In this document: positions 26,231 to 35,680 of the stretch, piece by piece
Position numbering within the stretch: the first letter of the stretch is position 1
Layout of the letters: every line of letters begins with the position of its first letter
NCBI RefSeq assembly: GCF_015221875.1
Contig: NZ_JACYGY010000001.1
Span: 1,426,001-1,490,000, forward strand
Reading direction: 5' to 3'
Source of the DNA: Dyadobacter subterraneus
GTDB taxonomy: Bacteria > Bacteroidota > Bacteroidia > Cytophagales > Spirosomataceae
Length of the DNA: 64,000 bases
Notes under the pieces: generated by a model
What the model was told of the DNA's origin: nothing
Seen by the model: only the letters and a program-made list of their open reading frames with translations
Databases searched by the model: none
Position numbers and translations under genes: made by a program

Positions 26231-28483
26231 ATGAAAATCATTCTGAAAGGTCATCAGACTCTTCTTTGGAAGAATCGTATTTTACCGTGTTTTTTACTAA
26301 GCTTCTTATTTTCGATTCTACCTAATTTATCTCATTCCCAAACTATCTCTATAACCGGAAAAGCACTGATCGGCAGAGTAATTCCTTCCCATGCTTCTCA
26401 TTTTGAAGTAGAAGAGTTAACATCAAAATCGGGAAAGGATGAATTTGAAATTGAAAGTAAAAATAACAAAATAATTCTGCGCGGAACAAGTGGCGTGGCC
26501 GTAGGATCAGCGCTGTATCACTACCTTACGGAATACGCACACTGCCAGATTACCTGGAACGGAACCAATCTGAATCTGCCTGAAAAACTGCCGGTTTTGC
26601 CTTCCAAAATCAGAAAAGCGACTGTTTATAATTACCGTTATTATCTCAATTATTGCACTTTCAATTATAGTATGAGCTGGTGGGATTGGGAAAGATGGCA
26701 AAAGGAAATTGACTGGATGGCGCTGCATGGAATTAATATGCCGCTTGCTATCACAGGTGAGGAATATACCTGGCTGGAGGTGTACAAGGAGATGGGTTTT
26801 ACACCAAATGACTTAAAAGATTTTTTCAGCGGTCCGGCTTATTTTGGCTGGTTCTGGATGGGAAATCTGGACGGTTGGGGCGGTCCGTTGCCGCAGAAAT
26901 GGATGGAAAGCCATAAAACTTTACAACAGCAAATCGTAAAACGTGAACGGGAATTAGGAATGAAAACGGTTTTGCCGGCATTTACAGGCCACGTTCCGGC
27001 TGCCTTTAAAAAGAAATTTCCGAAAGCTGTTTTGAAGTCGACCAACTGGACAAACGGTTTTGGTGATACCTATATTCTGGATTCGCAAGATCCGCTTTTT
27101 GCCGAGATTGGAAAGAAATTCTTAGCCAAACAGACAGCTTTGTATGGCACTGATCACCTTTATTCAGCGGATACTTTTAATGAAAATGAACCGCCAACAG
27201 ATAATCCGGAATATCTTTCAAAATTAAGCGAAAGAATTTATGATGGAATGAGACAGGCCGATCCGGAAGCGGTTTGGGTAATGCAGGGCTGGCTTTTTTA
27301 TAGTGACAGAAAATTCTGGAAAGCACCGCAGATTGAAGCATTATTAAAAGCAGTTCCTGACGACAAAATGATTTTGCTGGATCTTGCGGCCGAAATTGAA
27401 CCGGTTTGGAAACGTACCGATGGATTTTACGGAAAACCCTGGATTTGGAATATGCTTAATAATTTCGGTGGAAATGTAAATCTTTTCGGCCGAATGGAAG
27501 GTGTTGCAAATGGTCCGTCCGCAGCCTGGAAAGATCCGAATAAAAAAAGATTGGAAGGAATTGGCCTTACGATGGAGGCCATTGAGCAAAACCCGGTGAT
27601 TTATGAATTGATGATGGAGCATACCTGGCAAACGGAGCCAATTCAACTTGACAACTGGCTCAAAAAGTATACACGAAACAGGTATGGAAAAGAAGATTCA
27701 GATCTTGTAAATGCCTGGCAAATACTCAGACAAACTGTTTACAATGGTAAGGAAATTAGAGATGGAGCTGAATCTATTATTACTGGTAGACCAACGCTCG
27801 ATTCCACAACTGTGTGGACAAGAACAAAGTTAAACTATGCTCCGCATGATCTTTTGCCAGCTTGGGATCTGTTTATTCATGCTGCAAAAAAAGGTCAGGA
27901 TTCGGATGGTTTCCGGTATGACTTGACAGATGTTTCCAGACAGGTACTCGCGAATTATGCGTTAGTAATTCAGAAAAAATGGGTGACAGCGTTTAAGGCA
28001 AAAGATAAAAAAGCATTTCAAAAACACAGTAAAGAGTTCGTCGATCTGATCACCGATATGGATGTACTATTGGCAACCCGGAAAGATTTTTTATTGGGAC
28101 CGTGGATTGCTGATGCCAGAAAATGGGGTTCAAACGATCAGGAAAAAGCTTTATATGAACAAAATGCCAGAGATTTGATCACACTCTGGGGAGATGCCGA
28201 CAGTCCGCTGCATGAATATTCGAACCGTCAGTGGAGCGGTTTGCTTAACGACTTTTACAAAGTTCGCTGGCAGAAATTCTTTACAATACTGGATTCTTCA
28301 TTGACAAACGGATCGGTTCCGGATTTCAAATTATTTGAAAAGAATATTTCAAAATGGGAGTGGGACTGGGTGAATCAGCAGAAAGATTTTTCTATTACGG
28401 AAAGTGGGAACAGCTTAAAAACAGCAGTGAAGTTGCACTCAAAATATCGTGAGCAAATTCAAAACGATTATAAGATTAATTGA
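26231..28483 (+). CDS. alpha-N-acetylglucosaminidase, GH89 family (NAGLU-like)
   Basis: 750 residues with an N-terminal signal (FLLSFLFSILPNLSHSQ, cleavage near 37), so it acts outside the cytoplasm. NAGLU domain order is normal: small N-terminal domain to about 125, catalytic (beta/alpha) barrel to about 465, helical C-terminal domain. DTFNENEPP places Glu318 and FGRMEGVANGP places Glu423 where human NAGLU has its two catalytic glutamates. Other GH89 signatures are YCTFNYSMSWWDWERWQKEI, MALHGINMPLAITGEE and LPAFTGHVP. The enzyme releases terminal alpha-linked GlcNAc. It follows susCD and precedes an HGSNAT-like gene by 4 bp. Confidence 0.95.
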   Translation: MKIILKGHQTLLWKNRILPCFLLSFLFSILPNLSHSQTISITGKALIGRVIPSHASHFEVEELTSKSGKDEFEIESKNNKIILRGTSGVAVGSALYHYLTEYAHCQITWNGTNLNLPEKLPVLPSKIRKATVYNYRYYLNYCTFNYSMSWWDWERWQKEIDWMALHGINMPLAITGEEYTWLEVYKEMGFTPNDLKDFFSGPAYFGWFWMGNLDGWGGPLPQKWMESHKTLQQQIVKRERELGMKTVLPAFTGHVPAAFKKKFPKAVLKSTNWTNGFGDTYILDSQDPLFAEIGKKFLAKQTALYGTDHLYSADTFNENEPPTDNPEYLSKLSERIYDGMRQADPEAVWVMQGWLFYSDRKFWKAPQIEALLKAVPDDKMILLDLAAEIEPVWKRTDGFYGKPWIWNMLNNFGGNVNLFGRMEGVANGPSAAWKDPNKKRLEGIGLTMEAIEQNPVIYELMMEHTWQTEPIQLDNWLKKYTRNRYGKEDSDLVNAWQILRQTVYNGKEIRDGAESIITGRPTLDSTTVWTRTKLNYAPHDLLPAWDLFIHAAKKGQDSDGFRYDLTDVSRQVLANYALVIQKKWVTAFKAKDKKAFQKHSKEFVDLITDMDVLLATRKDFLLGPWIADARKWGSNDQEKALYEQNARDLITLWGDADSPLHEYSNRQWSGLLNDFYKVRWQKFFTILDSSLTNGSVPDFKLFEKNISKWEWDWVNQQKDFSITESGNSLKTAVKLHSKYREQIQNDYKIN

Positions 28484-28487
28484 CCCT

Positions 28488-29642
28488 ATGGACGATTTGC
28501 TCAACAAAAATCACGAATCTCAACGTTTAATTTCCCTTGATGCCTTACGTGGTTTTGATATGTTCTGGATCATTGGCGGCGAGCACATCATTCATGCGCT
28601 GGCGGAATTGACAGGCTGGCCCGTTTTCAACTGGATTTCGGCGCAAATGCACCATACGATTTGGAATGGCTGTACTTTTTACGATATGATTTTCCCGCTC
28701 TTCCTTTTTATTTCAGGTGTTTCCATGCCATTTTCTTTTGGGAAAAAAGTAATGACCGCCAATGTTAAAAATACTTTTGAACTTCCCTCCGAAGTAAAAA
28801 GAAAAGTTTATATGGATATGCTGAGAAGAACGGCAATCCTAATTTTTCTCGGATTGGTGGTAAATGGACTTTTCAAATTTAACGGTTATGAAAATACGCG
28901 ATTCGCCAGCGTTTTGGGAAGAATTGGAATTGCCTGGTTTTTTGCAGGACTGATATATTTAAACTGCAACCTTAAGAAACAGGTTATCTGGTTTTGTTTT
29001 ATTTTGATTGGTTACTGGCTTGCAATGACATTAATCCCTGTTCCCGGTTTTGGTGCCGGAAATCTGACGATGGAAGGTTCGTTGGAATCTTATATTGACA
29101 GGCTTTTATTGCCGGGAAGGCTGCACAGTAAAGTGCACGACCCGGAAGGGATTTTATCTACAATTCCTGCGGTTGCGACAGGTTTGCTAGGAATATTTAC
29201 CGGCACTTTCGTTAAAGAAAAGCGCTATGATCCTTTGAAAAGTGTGTATTTCCTACTGCTGGCAGCAGCTCTCCTTATTTTACTTGGCCTGGCCTGGGAT
29301 TCAGTATTTCCGATCAATAAAAGATTATGGACCAGCTCGTTCGTATTATTTGTCGGCGGGTATAGCATCGCCTTTTTTGCTTTGTTTTATCTCATTATTG
29401 ATGTGCTTGGCTGGAAAAAATGGACTTTCCCGTTTTTACTGATCGGGATGAATTCCATTGTGATTTATATGGCGGTTGAGGGTGTCGTGAATTTTGGCTA
29501 TACCGCGGATTTTATTTTTGGCGGGTTAATAAATCGTACCGCGGAGCCGATTCATCTTTTGTTAAAATCCATTTCAGTTATAGTTGTAGAACTCGTATTC
29601 CTGTATTTTCTCTACCGGAACAAGCTTTTCTTAAAAGTCTGA
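28488..29642 (+). CDS. HGSNAT/NagX-like membrane protein (DUF5009 / COG4299), putative transmembrane N-acetyltransferase or GlcNAc transporter
   Basis: 384 residues from the ATG at 28488, four bases after the GH89 stop; a GTG at 28449 would overlap GH89 and add 13 residues. About ten hydrophobic segments. The start LISLDALRGFDMFWIIGGEH is the family signature. HTIWNG (His56 to Gly61) aligns by eye with the HxxWNG stretch of human HGSNAT, where the acetyl-accepting histidine lies. Human HGSNAT passes acetyl groups from cytosolic acetyl-CoA across the membrane to terminal glucosamine. Bacterial relatives are also annotated as NagX, a GlcNAc-linked transporter. Position next to GH89 supports an amino-sugar role; which activity it has is open. 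Confidence 0.85.
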   Translation: MDDLLNKNHESQRLISLDALRGFDMFWIIGGEHIIHALAELTGWPVFNWISAQMHHTIWNGCTFYDMIFPLFLFISGVSMPFSFGKKVMTANVKNTFELPSEVKRKVYMDMLRRTAILIFLGLVVNGLFKFNGYENTRFASVLGRIGIAWFFAGLIYLNCNLKKQVIWFCFILIGYWLAMTLIPVPGFGAGNLTMEGSLESYIDRLLLPGRLHSKVHDPEGILSTIPAVATGLLGIFTGTFVKEKRYDPLKSVYFLLLAAALLILLGLAWDSVFPINKRLWTSSFVLFVGGYSIAFFALFYLIIDVLGWKKWTFPFLLIGMNSIVIYMAVEGVVNFGYTADFIFGGLINRTAEPIHLLLKSISVIVVELVFLYFLYRNKLFLKV

Positions 29643-29941
29643 ATATTTGAAGGCTTATCGACATCATAAACAGATAGCCTGGAATTTATTGCACGCTCAC
29701 ATTCCTGGATTTTACACAATGCCATCGGCAAGACCGGCATAGTAACAGCAGGATTTTTTTTCACGGAAAAGGACGTAGTAATTTTCCGAAAATGCCGTAA
29801 GCATGACTGATTTGAAATCACAAAATTCCCCCAAAAACGTAATCAAACTTCCGAAAAGTAAAAATCCCAAATAACGACCAGTCAGGCTCGTTATTTGGGG
29901 TGAATTTTGTTTTAATAGCAGAGTTCTTTCAAATAAAATTT
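29643..29941. other. gene-poor spacer
   Basis: About 300 bp. The only feature I support is the terminator at 29866-29899. Two overlapping minus-strand reading frames here are short and show no family signature. Confidence 0.5.
29866..29899. terminator. bidirectional intrinsic terminator
   Basis: Perfect 12-base inverted repeat CCCAAATAACGA / TCGTTATTTGGG with a 10-base loop, A-rich on the left and T-rich on the right. It lies between the end of the HGSNAT-like gene (220 bp away) and the end of the minus-strand hypothetical gene. Confidence 0.75.
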
Positions 29942-30244
29942 TTACGATTGAATGACCCACATCCAATTGCTGGGCCACGATTCTGAATTGATCCATTCAT
30001 GAGATACAAGTTCGTTATCAACAAACTCATAACCTTTTAAACTGCCCCCCTCATTTTCCACATCATGTTTTGCTGTGTGGTGTAATTCAATCCAGGTTTG
30101 TTCTGAAATCTCAGAAATCCCGGTCCAGCGGATCAATTCCCATTTTGGATCTGTCGAGTTGTAGATGTAACGATTTGCAAGATATTGCATGTAGGATTCA
30201 TTGTTGAACCCGATAACAGAAGGGGTTTTTTGAGCACTTTTCAT
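29942..30244 (-). CDS. small hypothetical protein
   Basis: 100 residues from the ATG at 30242-30244 (MKSAQKTPSVIGFNNESYMQ). The open frame runs further upstream, but the extra part resembles AT-rich spacer. The protein is soluble, acidic and rich in Trp (WELIRWTGISE, WINSESWPSNWMWV). No family recognised. A promoter-like AT-rich region and a clear terminator on its minus-strand exit support it as a real gene. Confidence 0.5.
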   Translation of the reverse strand: MKSAQKTPSVIGFNNESYMQYLANRYIYNSTDPKWELIRWTGISEISEQTWIELHHTAKHDVENEGGSLKGYEFVDNELVSHEWINSESWPSNWMWVIQS

Positions 30245-30422
30245 AATTTGAGTCTGGTTTTTTTGTGAGAAATATAAGTAAGTATAAAAATAAATCTCAA
30301 AAATGTCAAGTGATTTTTCAATAAAAAATTGTAATGAAGTAAGAAAATAGTGTCTCCGCCACTCTCTTTCTTGTGATAGAAAAAAGTGACGGAGATTGTT
30401 TGAAGTCAGTTTAACGGAATAA

Positions 30423-31358
30423 TTAAATTTCCTGTGTTGTAACATGGATCTTATGATAAGATCCCCCTTCGATATCTTCCAGAATAGAGAAATGTTTGGG
30501 ATTCCAGCCTAATAATTTCCTTGCTTTATCAGAATTTACGATGCTGTTTGAAGCAAATCCAAAAGCCGAAGCATCCGGTCCCCATTTTTCAATGGCAGTA
30601 TCCAGGCTGATCGATGCAGTTTTTCCTTCAAAACCCAGCATTTTGCTAACGCTTACTGCAATTTCTTTCAAAGACGCATTTCCATTTTCTGTATAGAAAT
30701 AGGAACCGGCCGGCGCCTTTTCCAAAGCAAGAACATACAATTCTGCTAAATCTTCAATGTGTACATTACTCCAGATATTTTGGCCCTTTTCAATGTAAAC
30801 ACCTGTCTGTTTTTCTTTGGCGATATCGATCAGCATCGGAACCTGAATGCTATCTGGCTTTATTCCAAGACCTTTACCATAAACCATTGTAGGAACAAGC
30901 ACGATACTTCGCACATTATCTTTCGCTGAGGCCAAAATGTGATCATTAATCGCCACACGATGAAGTTTTTCAAGCCGGGGTTGTACAGGAATATCTTCGG
31001 AATATACAATACTGCCTTTTTCCCCTTTTGAGTTGTCGCCAACCAGACTTGAACCGGATGTAAAAATAAAAGTTTTTCCGGTTCCTTTTAATTCTTCCAA
31101 AAAAGTCATCACGGAGAAAAAATCGTCGGCATCAGCCGTGTGAATGACAGCATCGGCATCTGCCGTTGCCTTTCTGAGAACAGGCATATTATGAATTGAG
31201 CCAATTATCGGGGTAATTCCCAGTGCACGTAATGTTTCAGCATCAGATTCTTTTCTAACCAAGGCAGAAACCTGGTAACCTTTTTGAAGTAACAGATTTG
31301 CTACTGATCCTCCGATATAACCGGTCGCGCCGGTAATGAATACTTTGTTGATTGTCAT
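30423..31358 (-). CDS. NAD(P)-dependent epimerase/dehydratase-like protein (atypical extended SDR)
   Basis: I chose the ATG at 31356-31358 (MTINKVFITGATGYIGGSVA, 311 residues); the longer frame would overlap the gene before it. The Rossmann motif GATGYIGG is at about 7-14. Other marks: VIHTADADDF, FIFTSGSSLVGD, LVPTMVYGKGLG and a C-terminal SDKARKLLGWNPKHF helix. The usual YxxxK pair is not obvious, as in atypical SDRs of the NmrA/SDR48-like sort. It follows an aldo/keto reductase by 15 bp on the same strand, probably one transcript, divergent from a LysR gene. Confidence 0.82.
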   Translation of the reverse strand: MTINKVFITGATGYIGGSVANLLLQKGYQVSALVRKESDAETLRALGITPIIGSIHNMPVLRKATADADAVIHTADADDFFSVMTFLEELKGTGKTFIFTSGSSLVGDNSKGEKGSIVYSEDIPVQPRLEKLHRVAINDHILASAKDNVRSIVLVPTMVYGKGLGIKPDSIQVPMLIDIAKEKQTGVYIEKGQNIWSNVHIEDLAELYVLALEKAPAGSYFYTENGNASLKEIAVSVSKMLGFEGKTASISLDTAIEKWGPDASAFGFASNSIVNSDKARKLLGWNPKHFSILEDIEGGSYHKIHVTTQEI

Positions 31359-31372
31359 GATTTTTTGATTTA

Positions 31373-32374
31373 TTAAACCCACTGATGATTGATTGAAGCA
31401 AGATTTTCATTGATAAAATTCAGCTCTTCGCTGGTCAGATTAATATCGATTGCAGCTGCATTTTCAATGGCTTGTTTTGCATTTCTGGATCCGGCGAGCA
31501 CAACGGTAATTCCTGGTTGAAGCATAGTCCAACGTAAAACCAGTTGCGTTAGAGTAGAATTTTTACTATCTGCGATCGGTTGGATCTTGTTTAAAAAGTC
31601 TTCAACCCGCGCGGGATTAAATTGGCCAAAATAACCGTTACGGTGGTCATCAGATTTCAGTTTGGCATCTTTAAAATATTTGCCGGTCAACAATCCTCGC
31701 TCCAACGGACTGTACGCAATAATTGAAATTTCGTTTGCTATCGAATAAGGAACCAGTTCATTTTCAATTCCTCTGTTTAACATACTATATGAAACCTGAT
31801 TTGAAGCAAGTTTGATTGTTTCTGCGGCGGTTTGCATTTGTGAAAGATCATAATTACAAACACCGGCCGCTTTAATTTTTCCTTGCTGGATCAGCAGTTC
31901 CATGGCTTCCATCGTTTCCGAAATAGGAGTAGTTGCATCCGGCCAGTGAATTTGTAAAAGATCAATATAATCCGTTCCCAGACGTTTCAGACTTTCTTCT
32001 ATTTCTTTGATGATATTTTCTTTTGACGCGAATTTAAAAACCGGAATAGTGTTTCCCTGGTCATCTGCCGCGTCAAAAAAATGCTCACCTTTTCCATTGT
32101 TGCTCTTATCCCAAACCAGTCCGAATTTTGTCAGGATCTGTATTTTAGAGCGATCACGACCTTTTATTGCTTCGCCAATTAATTCTTCACTAAGTCCGAA
32201 TCCGTAAAACGGAGCTGTGTCAATACTGGTTACACCATGATCCAGAGATGCATGAATGGCGTCAATTGAATCCTGTTTTTCATTTCCACCCCACATGGAA
32301 CCGCCAATGGCAAATGCTCCGTATGTGATGGCAGATAAGTTTAAATCGCTTGTCCCTAATTTTCTGTATTCCAT
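31373..32374 (-). CDS. aldo/keto reductase
   Basis: 333 residues, full length for the family. The NADPH-dependent AKR tetrad is visible: Asp in SIDTAPFYG (also the catalytic Tyr in that motif), Lys in LTKFG and His in LQIHWPD. The motif GLLTGKYF and the C-terminal LAGSRNAKQAIENAAA fit the AKR11/12-like branch that reduces small aldehydes or ketones. Likely first gene of a two-gene operon with the SDR-like gene. The LysR regulator 190 bp upstream in the opposite direction probably controls both. Confidence 0.9.
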   Translation of the reverse strand: MEYRKLGTSDLNLSAITYGAFAIGGSMWGGNEKQDSIDAIHASLDHGVTSIDTAPFYGFGLSEELIGEAIKGRDRSKIQILTKFGLVWDKSNNGKGEHFFDAADDQGNTIPVFKFASKENIIKEIEESLKRLGTDYIDLLQIHWPDATTPISETMEAMELLIQQGKIKAAGVCNYDLSQMQTAAETIKLASNQVSYSMLNRGIENELVPYSIANEISIIAYSPLERGLLTGKYFKDAKLKSDDHRNGYFGQFNPARVEDFLNKIQPIADSKNSTLTQLVLRWTMLQPGITVVLAGSRNAKQAIENAAAIDINLTSEELNFINENLASINHQWV

Positions 32375-32566
32375 GTTTTTACTTTTTTATCATTCCATTA
32401 TAGAAATGAAAAGTGTTTTTTGTTGGATAAAAAGAATCAGTTTTGGCTTTTGAATAAAAGATACTCCTGCCGTTTCCCTGATTGTTTTACAAAATTGCAG
32501 TGAAAAGAATTATCATAAAAATAAGTACTTTTATAGGTTGGTATTATTTAACTGATAGATGACATT

Positions 32567-33463
32567 ATGGTTAATTTGGAGTGGTACAGGACATTTAAAG
32601 CGATATATTCCACCGGGACACTAACCGGAGCAGCCCAGACTTTGTTTATTTCTCAACCCGGCGTCAGCCTGCATTTGAGCTCTTTGGAAAGTTATGTCGG
32701 TTATAAATTATTCGATAGGACAGCCCGGAAAATGATTCCGACTGAGAAAGGGAAAGTTTTCTATAATGCTATTATTGAGCCACTTATCAAGCTCGAAGAG
32801 GCGGAAAAGAATTTTCAGAAAAGTACAGAAAAACAAACGCCTACGATCAGTGTAGGGATGTGTTTTGAAACTTTTCAGATTACTTTGGAACAGTACATTT
32901 CAAGTTTGCCCTTCAATGTAATTATTCAGTTTGGCCAGTATCCCGAGATGCTGGAAAATCTGGAAAAAGGAATTCTGGATCTGATCATTACGCCCCAAAA
33001 GGGCACGAGCACAGAAATTGATCATGAGGCATTTTCCTCAGAAACGATTGTGATGGTGGGAGGAAGTGAAATTGATGATCACGTTTTTAATGCCTTCTTA
33101 GCCGATGGGGATTTAGATATTTTGGAAGCGTGGCTGAAACAGCAGAAATGGTATGGAACTACGGGTGATATGGAACATCTCAGAAGATTCTGGCAACTGA
33201 ATTTTAATAAATATCCGGATTTCAGACCAAATTACATTGTGCCCAATTTGAATTCAATCGTTCGTTGCCTGAGCAGTGGAAAAGGCCTGGCGATTATTCC
33301 GGATTTCCTTTGTAAAAAAGAAGTAGAAAGTGGTTTAGTAAAAATTCTATGGAATGGCAAAAAGGAATTGACAAACACGTTGTATTTTGGTACAAAAAAG
33401 AAAACGATGTATGCAAGCGAGACAGACGTAATTAAAAAACTATTTCGTGAAGTAATGAATTAA
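32567..33463 (+). CDS. LysR family transcriptional regulator
   Basis: 298 residues. The N-terminal winged HTH is about 1-60 (FKAIYSTGTLTGAAQTLFIS, QPGVSLHLSSLESYVGYKLF) and the remainder is a two-lobed effector-binding fold. LysR proteins usually sit divergent to the genes they control, which points to the aldo/keto reductase-SDR pair. The inducer is not predictable. Confidence 0.9.
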   Translation: MVNLEWYRTFKAIYSTGTLTGAAQTLFISQPGVSLHLSSLESYVGYKLFDRTARKMIPTEKGKVFYNAIIEPLIKLEEAEKNFQKSTEKQTPTISVGMCFETFQITLEQYISSLPFNVIIQFGQYPEMLENLEKGILDLIITPQKGTSTEIDHEAFSSETIVMVGGSEIDDHVFNAFLADGDLDILEAWLKQQKWYGTTGDMEHLRRFWQLNFNKYPDFRPNYIVPNLNSIVRCLSSGKGLAIIPDFLCKKEVESGLVKILWNGKKELTNTLYFGTKKKTMYASETDVIKKLFREVMN

Positions 33464-33487
33464 TGCTTTGAATATTCCATATAAAAA

Positions 33488-33518
33488 TAGCCATGTAGTT
33501 TTTAAAGCTACATGGCTA
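33488..33518. terminator. bidirectional intrinsic terminator
   Basis: Perfect 11-base inverted repeat TAGCCATGTAG / CTACATGGCTA with a 9-base loop, between the convergent LysR and beta-helix lipoprotein genes. Confidence 0.75.
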
Positions 33519-33538
33519 TAAAATCGAAATTCTACTAT

Positions 33539-35107
33539 CTATCTGCCGCCCGGACCGGTTGATCCTCCGGATTTTGTTACCATACTGCTGGTTGTGAATG
33601 TGCTTGATTGTGTTCCGGCTGTGTAAGTGCCGCTGGTATATAATCCGTTGAAGTCGGTTCCGTCAGCAACACTTCCGCCAGTGTAAACAGTGTAAGTTAC
33701 ATTTGACTTCAATTTTGGACTTGAAAATAACATCGTCGTGTAGGTTTTCGGGATCAGAAAGGTTAATGCTTCTGCCGCATCGCTGGATTCAATATGAATA
33801 ATCTGGCCGCTTGTCCCGCCACCCAAAATTACAGAAGGCTGCGTGCTGACACTGGCTGTTGGTGAGCTGGTTGCCCCGGCTACGCCAACCAAAATACCGC
33901 CGGTAACTTTGAAAGTATTCTGGTCGCAGTCAAAACCTTCCTCAGGTGATGCGGCACCGACAGCAATTGTTTTTCCTCCTGTAACGGTTAGTTTTCCATT
34001 GGAATCTATCGCGTCGTTTGAAGTACTGTATATATAGTGATTTCCTCCGTTGATATAAATAAATGTTGTAGCATTAAGCCCGTCGTCGTAAGTTTTGGCT
34101 GTGATCGATCCGCCGTTTATTGTTAAAATACTCTTGCTTTCGATACCTTCACCCGCCGTGGAACTTACATTAATTGTTCCTCCGTTGATCACTATATAAG
34201 GGTCAATGGTGGTGTCAGTGTCCCAGGCAGCAGAAATTGCCTTGTCGGCTGCGGTAACATTAAATGTGCCATTGTTGATCACAATGTAACCTTCTTCAAC
34301 CTGAATACCGTCGCCGGAAGCAGTCACAGTAACTAAACCTCCGTCAGCAATAAAGGCTTCGTTGGTATGAATTCCGTCTGATTTTGCGCTTGAAATTGTT
34401 ATCGCGCCGCTGATCATACGGACGTAATCGTCACTGCAAATGCCATGTTTATTGTTTCCCTTGATGGCAAGGCTCCCGCTTCCGGAAAATATTAGTTGTC
34501 CTTCACTAAAAAATGTTCCCTTCATGTCTTCGGTACTGGTGGCGTAAGTTGTACCATCTGTCAATGAATTTGTGGTATTATCTGTTAACACGACAAACGC
34601 CCTTTTACCCGACTGGATGTTAATCGCCGGTCCGTCAGAATTTGTAATATTTACGCCATTCAAGGTCAATTTGAATTTTTTGTCGCTGTAAATTTTTACA
34701 GATCCGTTCGTAGTTGTTCCGGACAAAACATATTCAACTTCCGATACTGTGGATGTCACGATTACGTCGCCATTACTTTCTGTCACAGTAACACCGCCGG
34801 CAGAAAGTGGATTTGTGATTTCAACCGTAGTTCCAAACGCGATTTTGACAACCGATGAGAATGTAGAATTTGCAATAAGATCATCTTCATTGTAGGCAAC
34901 ATCTGTATTCCCCTCTGCGGCTGCGGTGGTTGTGGAAACAGTATCAATACTTATTGTTCCGCCTGTTTCGTTACTGCCTCCGGTAGTAATATCTTCCTCT
35001 CCTTTGGAACAGGAAATAATTGAAAAGATCAGAAAAAAACTGGCCGCAGTGAGCAAAATCCTGCGTGCACTGCAAAATGTTAATAGAGAATGTTTTACTT
35101 TTTTCAT
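33539..35107 (-). CDS. carbohydrate-binding beta-helix lipoprotein (Cthe_2159-like)
   Basis: 522 residues. The signal ends in lipobox IISC (Cys33 or so), followed by a Gly/Thr/Glu-rich linker. From about 130 to 420 it is a series of short repeats, each near DGI or EGI plus INGG/TxNG, for example DGIHTNEAFIADGG and GEGIESKSILTINGG. This is the right-handed parallel beta-helix pattern of the Cthe_2159 family, whose founder binds polygalacturonate-like glycans. The C-terminal part (about 425-522) is Ser/Thr/Gly-rich. No lyase active site can be named. The lipid anchor suggests a surface glycan-binding role. Confidence 0.8.
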   Translation of the reverse strand: MKKVKHSLLTFCSARRILLTAASFFLIFSIISCSKGEEDITTGGSNETGGTISIDTVSTTTAAAEGNTDVAYNEDDLIANSTFSSVVKIAFGTTVEITNPLSAGGVTVTESNGDVIVTSTVSEVEYVLSGTTTNGSVKIYSDKKFKLTLNGVNITNSDGPAINIQSGKRAFVVLTDNTTNSLTDGTTYATSTEDMKGTFFSEGQLIFSGSGSLAIKGNNKHGICSDDYVRMISGAITISSAKSDGIHTNEAFIADGGLVTVTASGDGIQVEEGYIVINNGTFNVTAADKAISAAWDTDTTIDPYIVINGGTINVSSTAGEGIESKSILTINGGSITAKTYDDGLNATTFIYINGGNHYIYSTSNDAIDSNGKLTVTGGKTIAVGAASPEEGFDCDQNTFKVTGGILVGVAGATSSPTASVSTQPSVILGGGTSGQIIHIESSDAAEALTFLIPKTYTTMLFSSPKLKSNVTYTVYTGGSVADGTDFNGLYTSGTYTAGTQSSTFTTSSMVTKSGGSTGPGGR

Positions 35108-35393
35108 AAGATAATTGATGTCTGAGTAGTATTCCGGGTTGTGTGATAAAAGTGATTATTTGACCAGTTTGAAAAATACCTGATCACAAACCTTTACGCG
35201 CGAAAAGTGAATTGTGTTGCTGATTTATAGAATGGAAGATTTGTCCGGAAGTTTTTTAGACTTAAAGATTTCTCATTTTGAGAAGGGAAGCGTGGGAAAT
35301 CGGGAATGAAGAAATTCCTTTAACAGATGGAATAGTTATTATAAGAACCTTCACAATTAACAAAAATCATTTCATCAACAAAACGGTCATTTT

Positions 35394-35651
35394 ATGAAAA
35401 ACGAATTCAATCCGGAACATGAAGAAGGTAAAGTAGCCAAAGCCATTGAAGAGCAAACTGCAAAGTTGCCGTCAGACATATTTTTGTGGGCTTCTTTTGT
35501 AGCTATCGGCGCATCATTGACATTGAAAATCATGGGACGCAAGCACACAGCGCTTTTTGTAGGTCAATGGGCGTCACCATTTCTTCTTTTAGGGGTTTAT
35601 AACAAACTTGTAAAACTGGAAGGCCATGACAAAAATGACAAATCAAATTAA
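35394..35651 (+). CDS. small membrane protein, unknown
   Basis: 85 residues: a charged N-terminus (HEEGKVAKAIEEQTAKLPSD), two membrane segments at about 28-46 and 53-70, and a charged tail ending HDKNDKSN. I do not recognise a named family, although similar short proteins occur widely in Cytophagales. It has its own terminator with a strong T run, so it is probably a separate transcription unit. Confidence 0.65.
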   Translation: MKNEFNPEHEEGKVAKAIEEQTAKLPSDIFLWASFVAIGASLTLKIMGRKHTALFVGQWASPFLLLGVYNKLVKLEGHDKNDKSN

Positions 35652-35680
35652 TTGGATATCCTTTTTTCAATGGATGTAAA

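Noticed and set aside
18999..29642. Heparan sulfate utilisation locus
   Set aside because: GH89 and an HGSNAT-like gene alone do not show this; no lyase, sulfatase or GH88 is present.
29612..29996. Two overlapping minus-strand frames after the HGSNAT-like gene that could be joined by a frameshift in an A tract
   Set aside because: No motif, one frame runs through a clear terminator, and neither has a recognisable start context. A decayed gene remains possible but unsupported.
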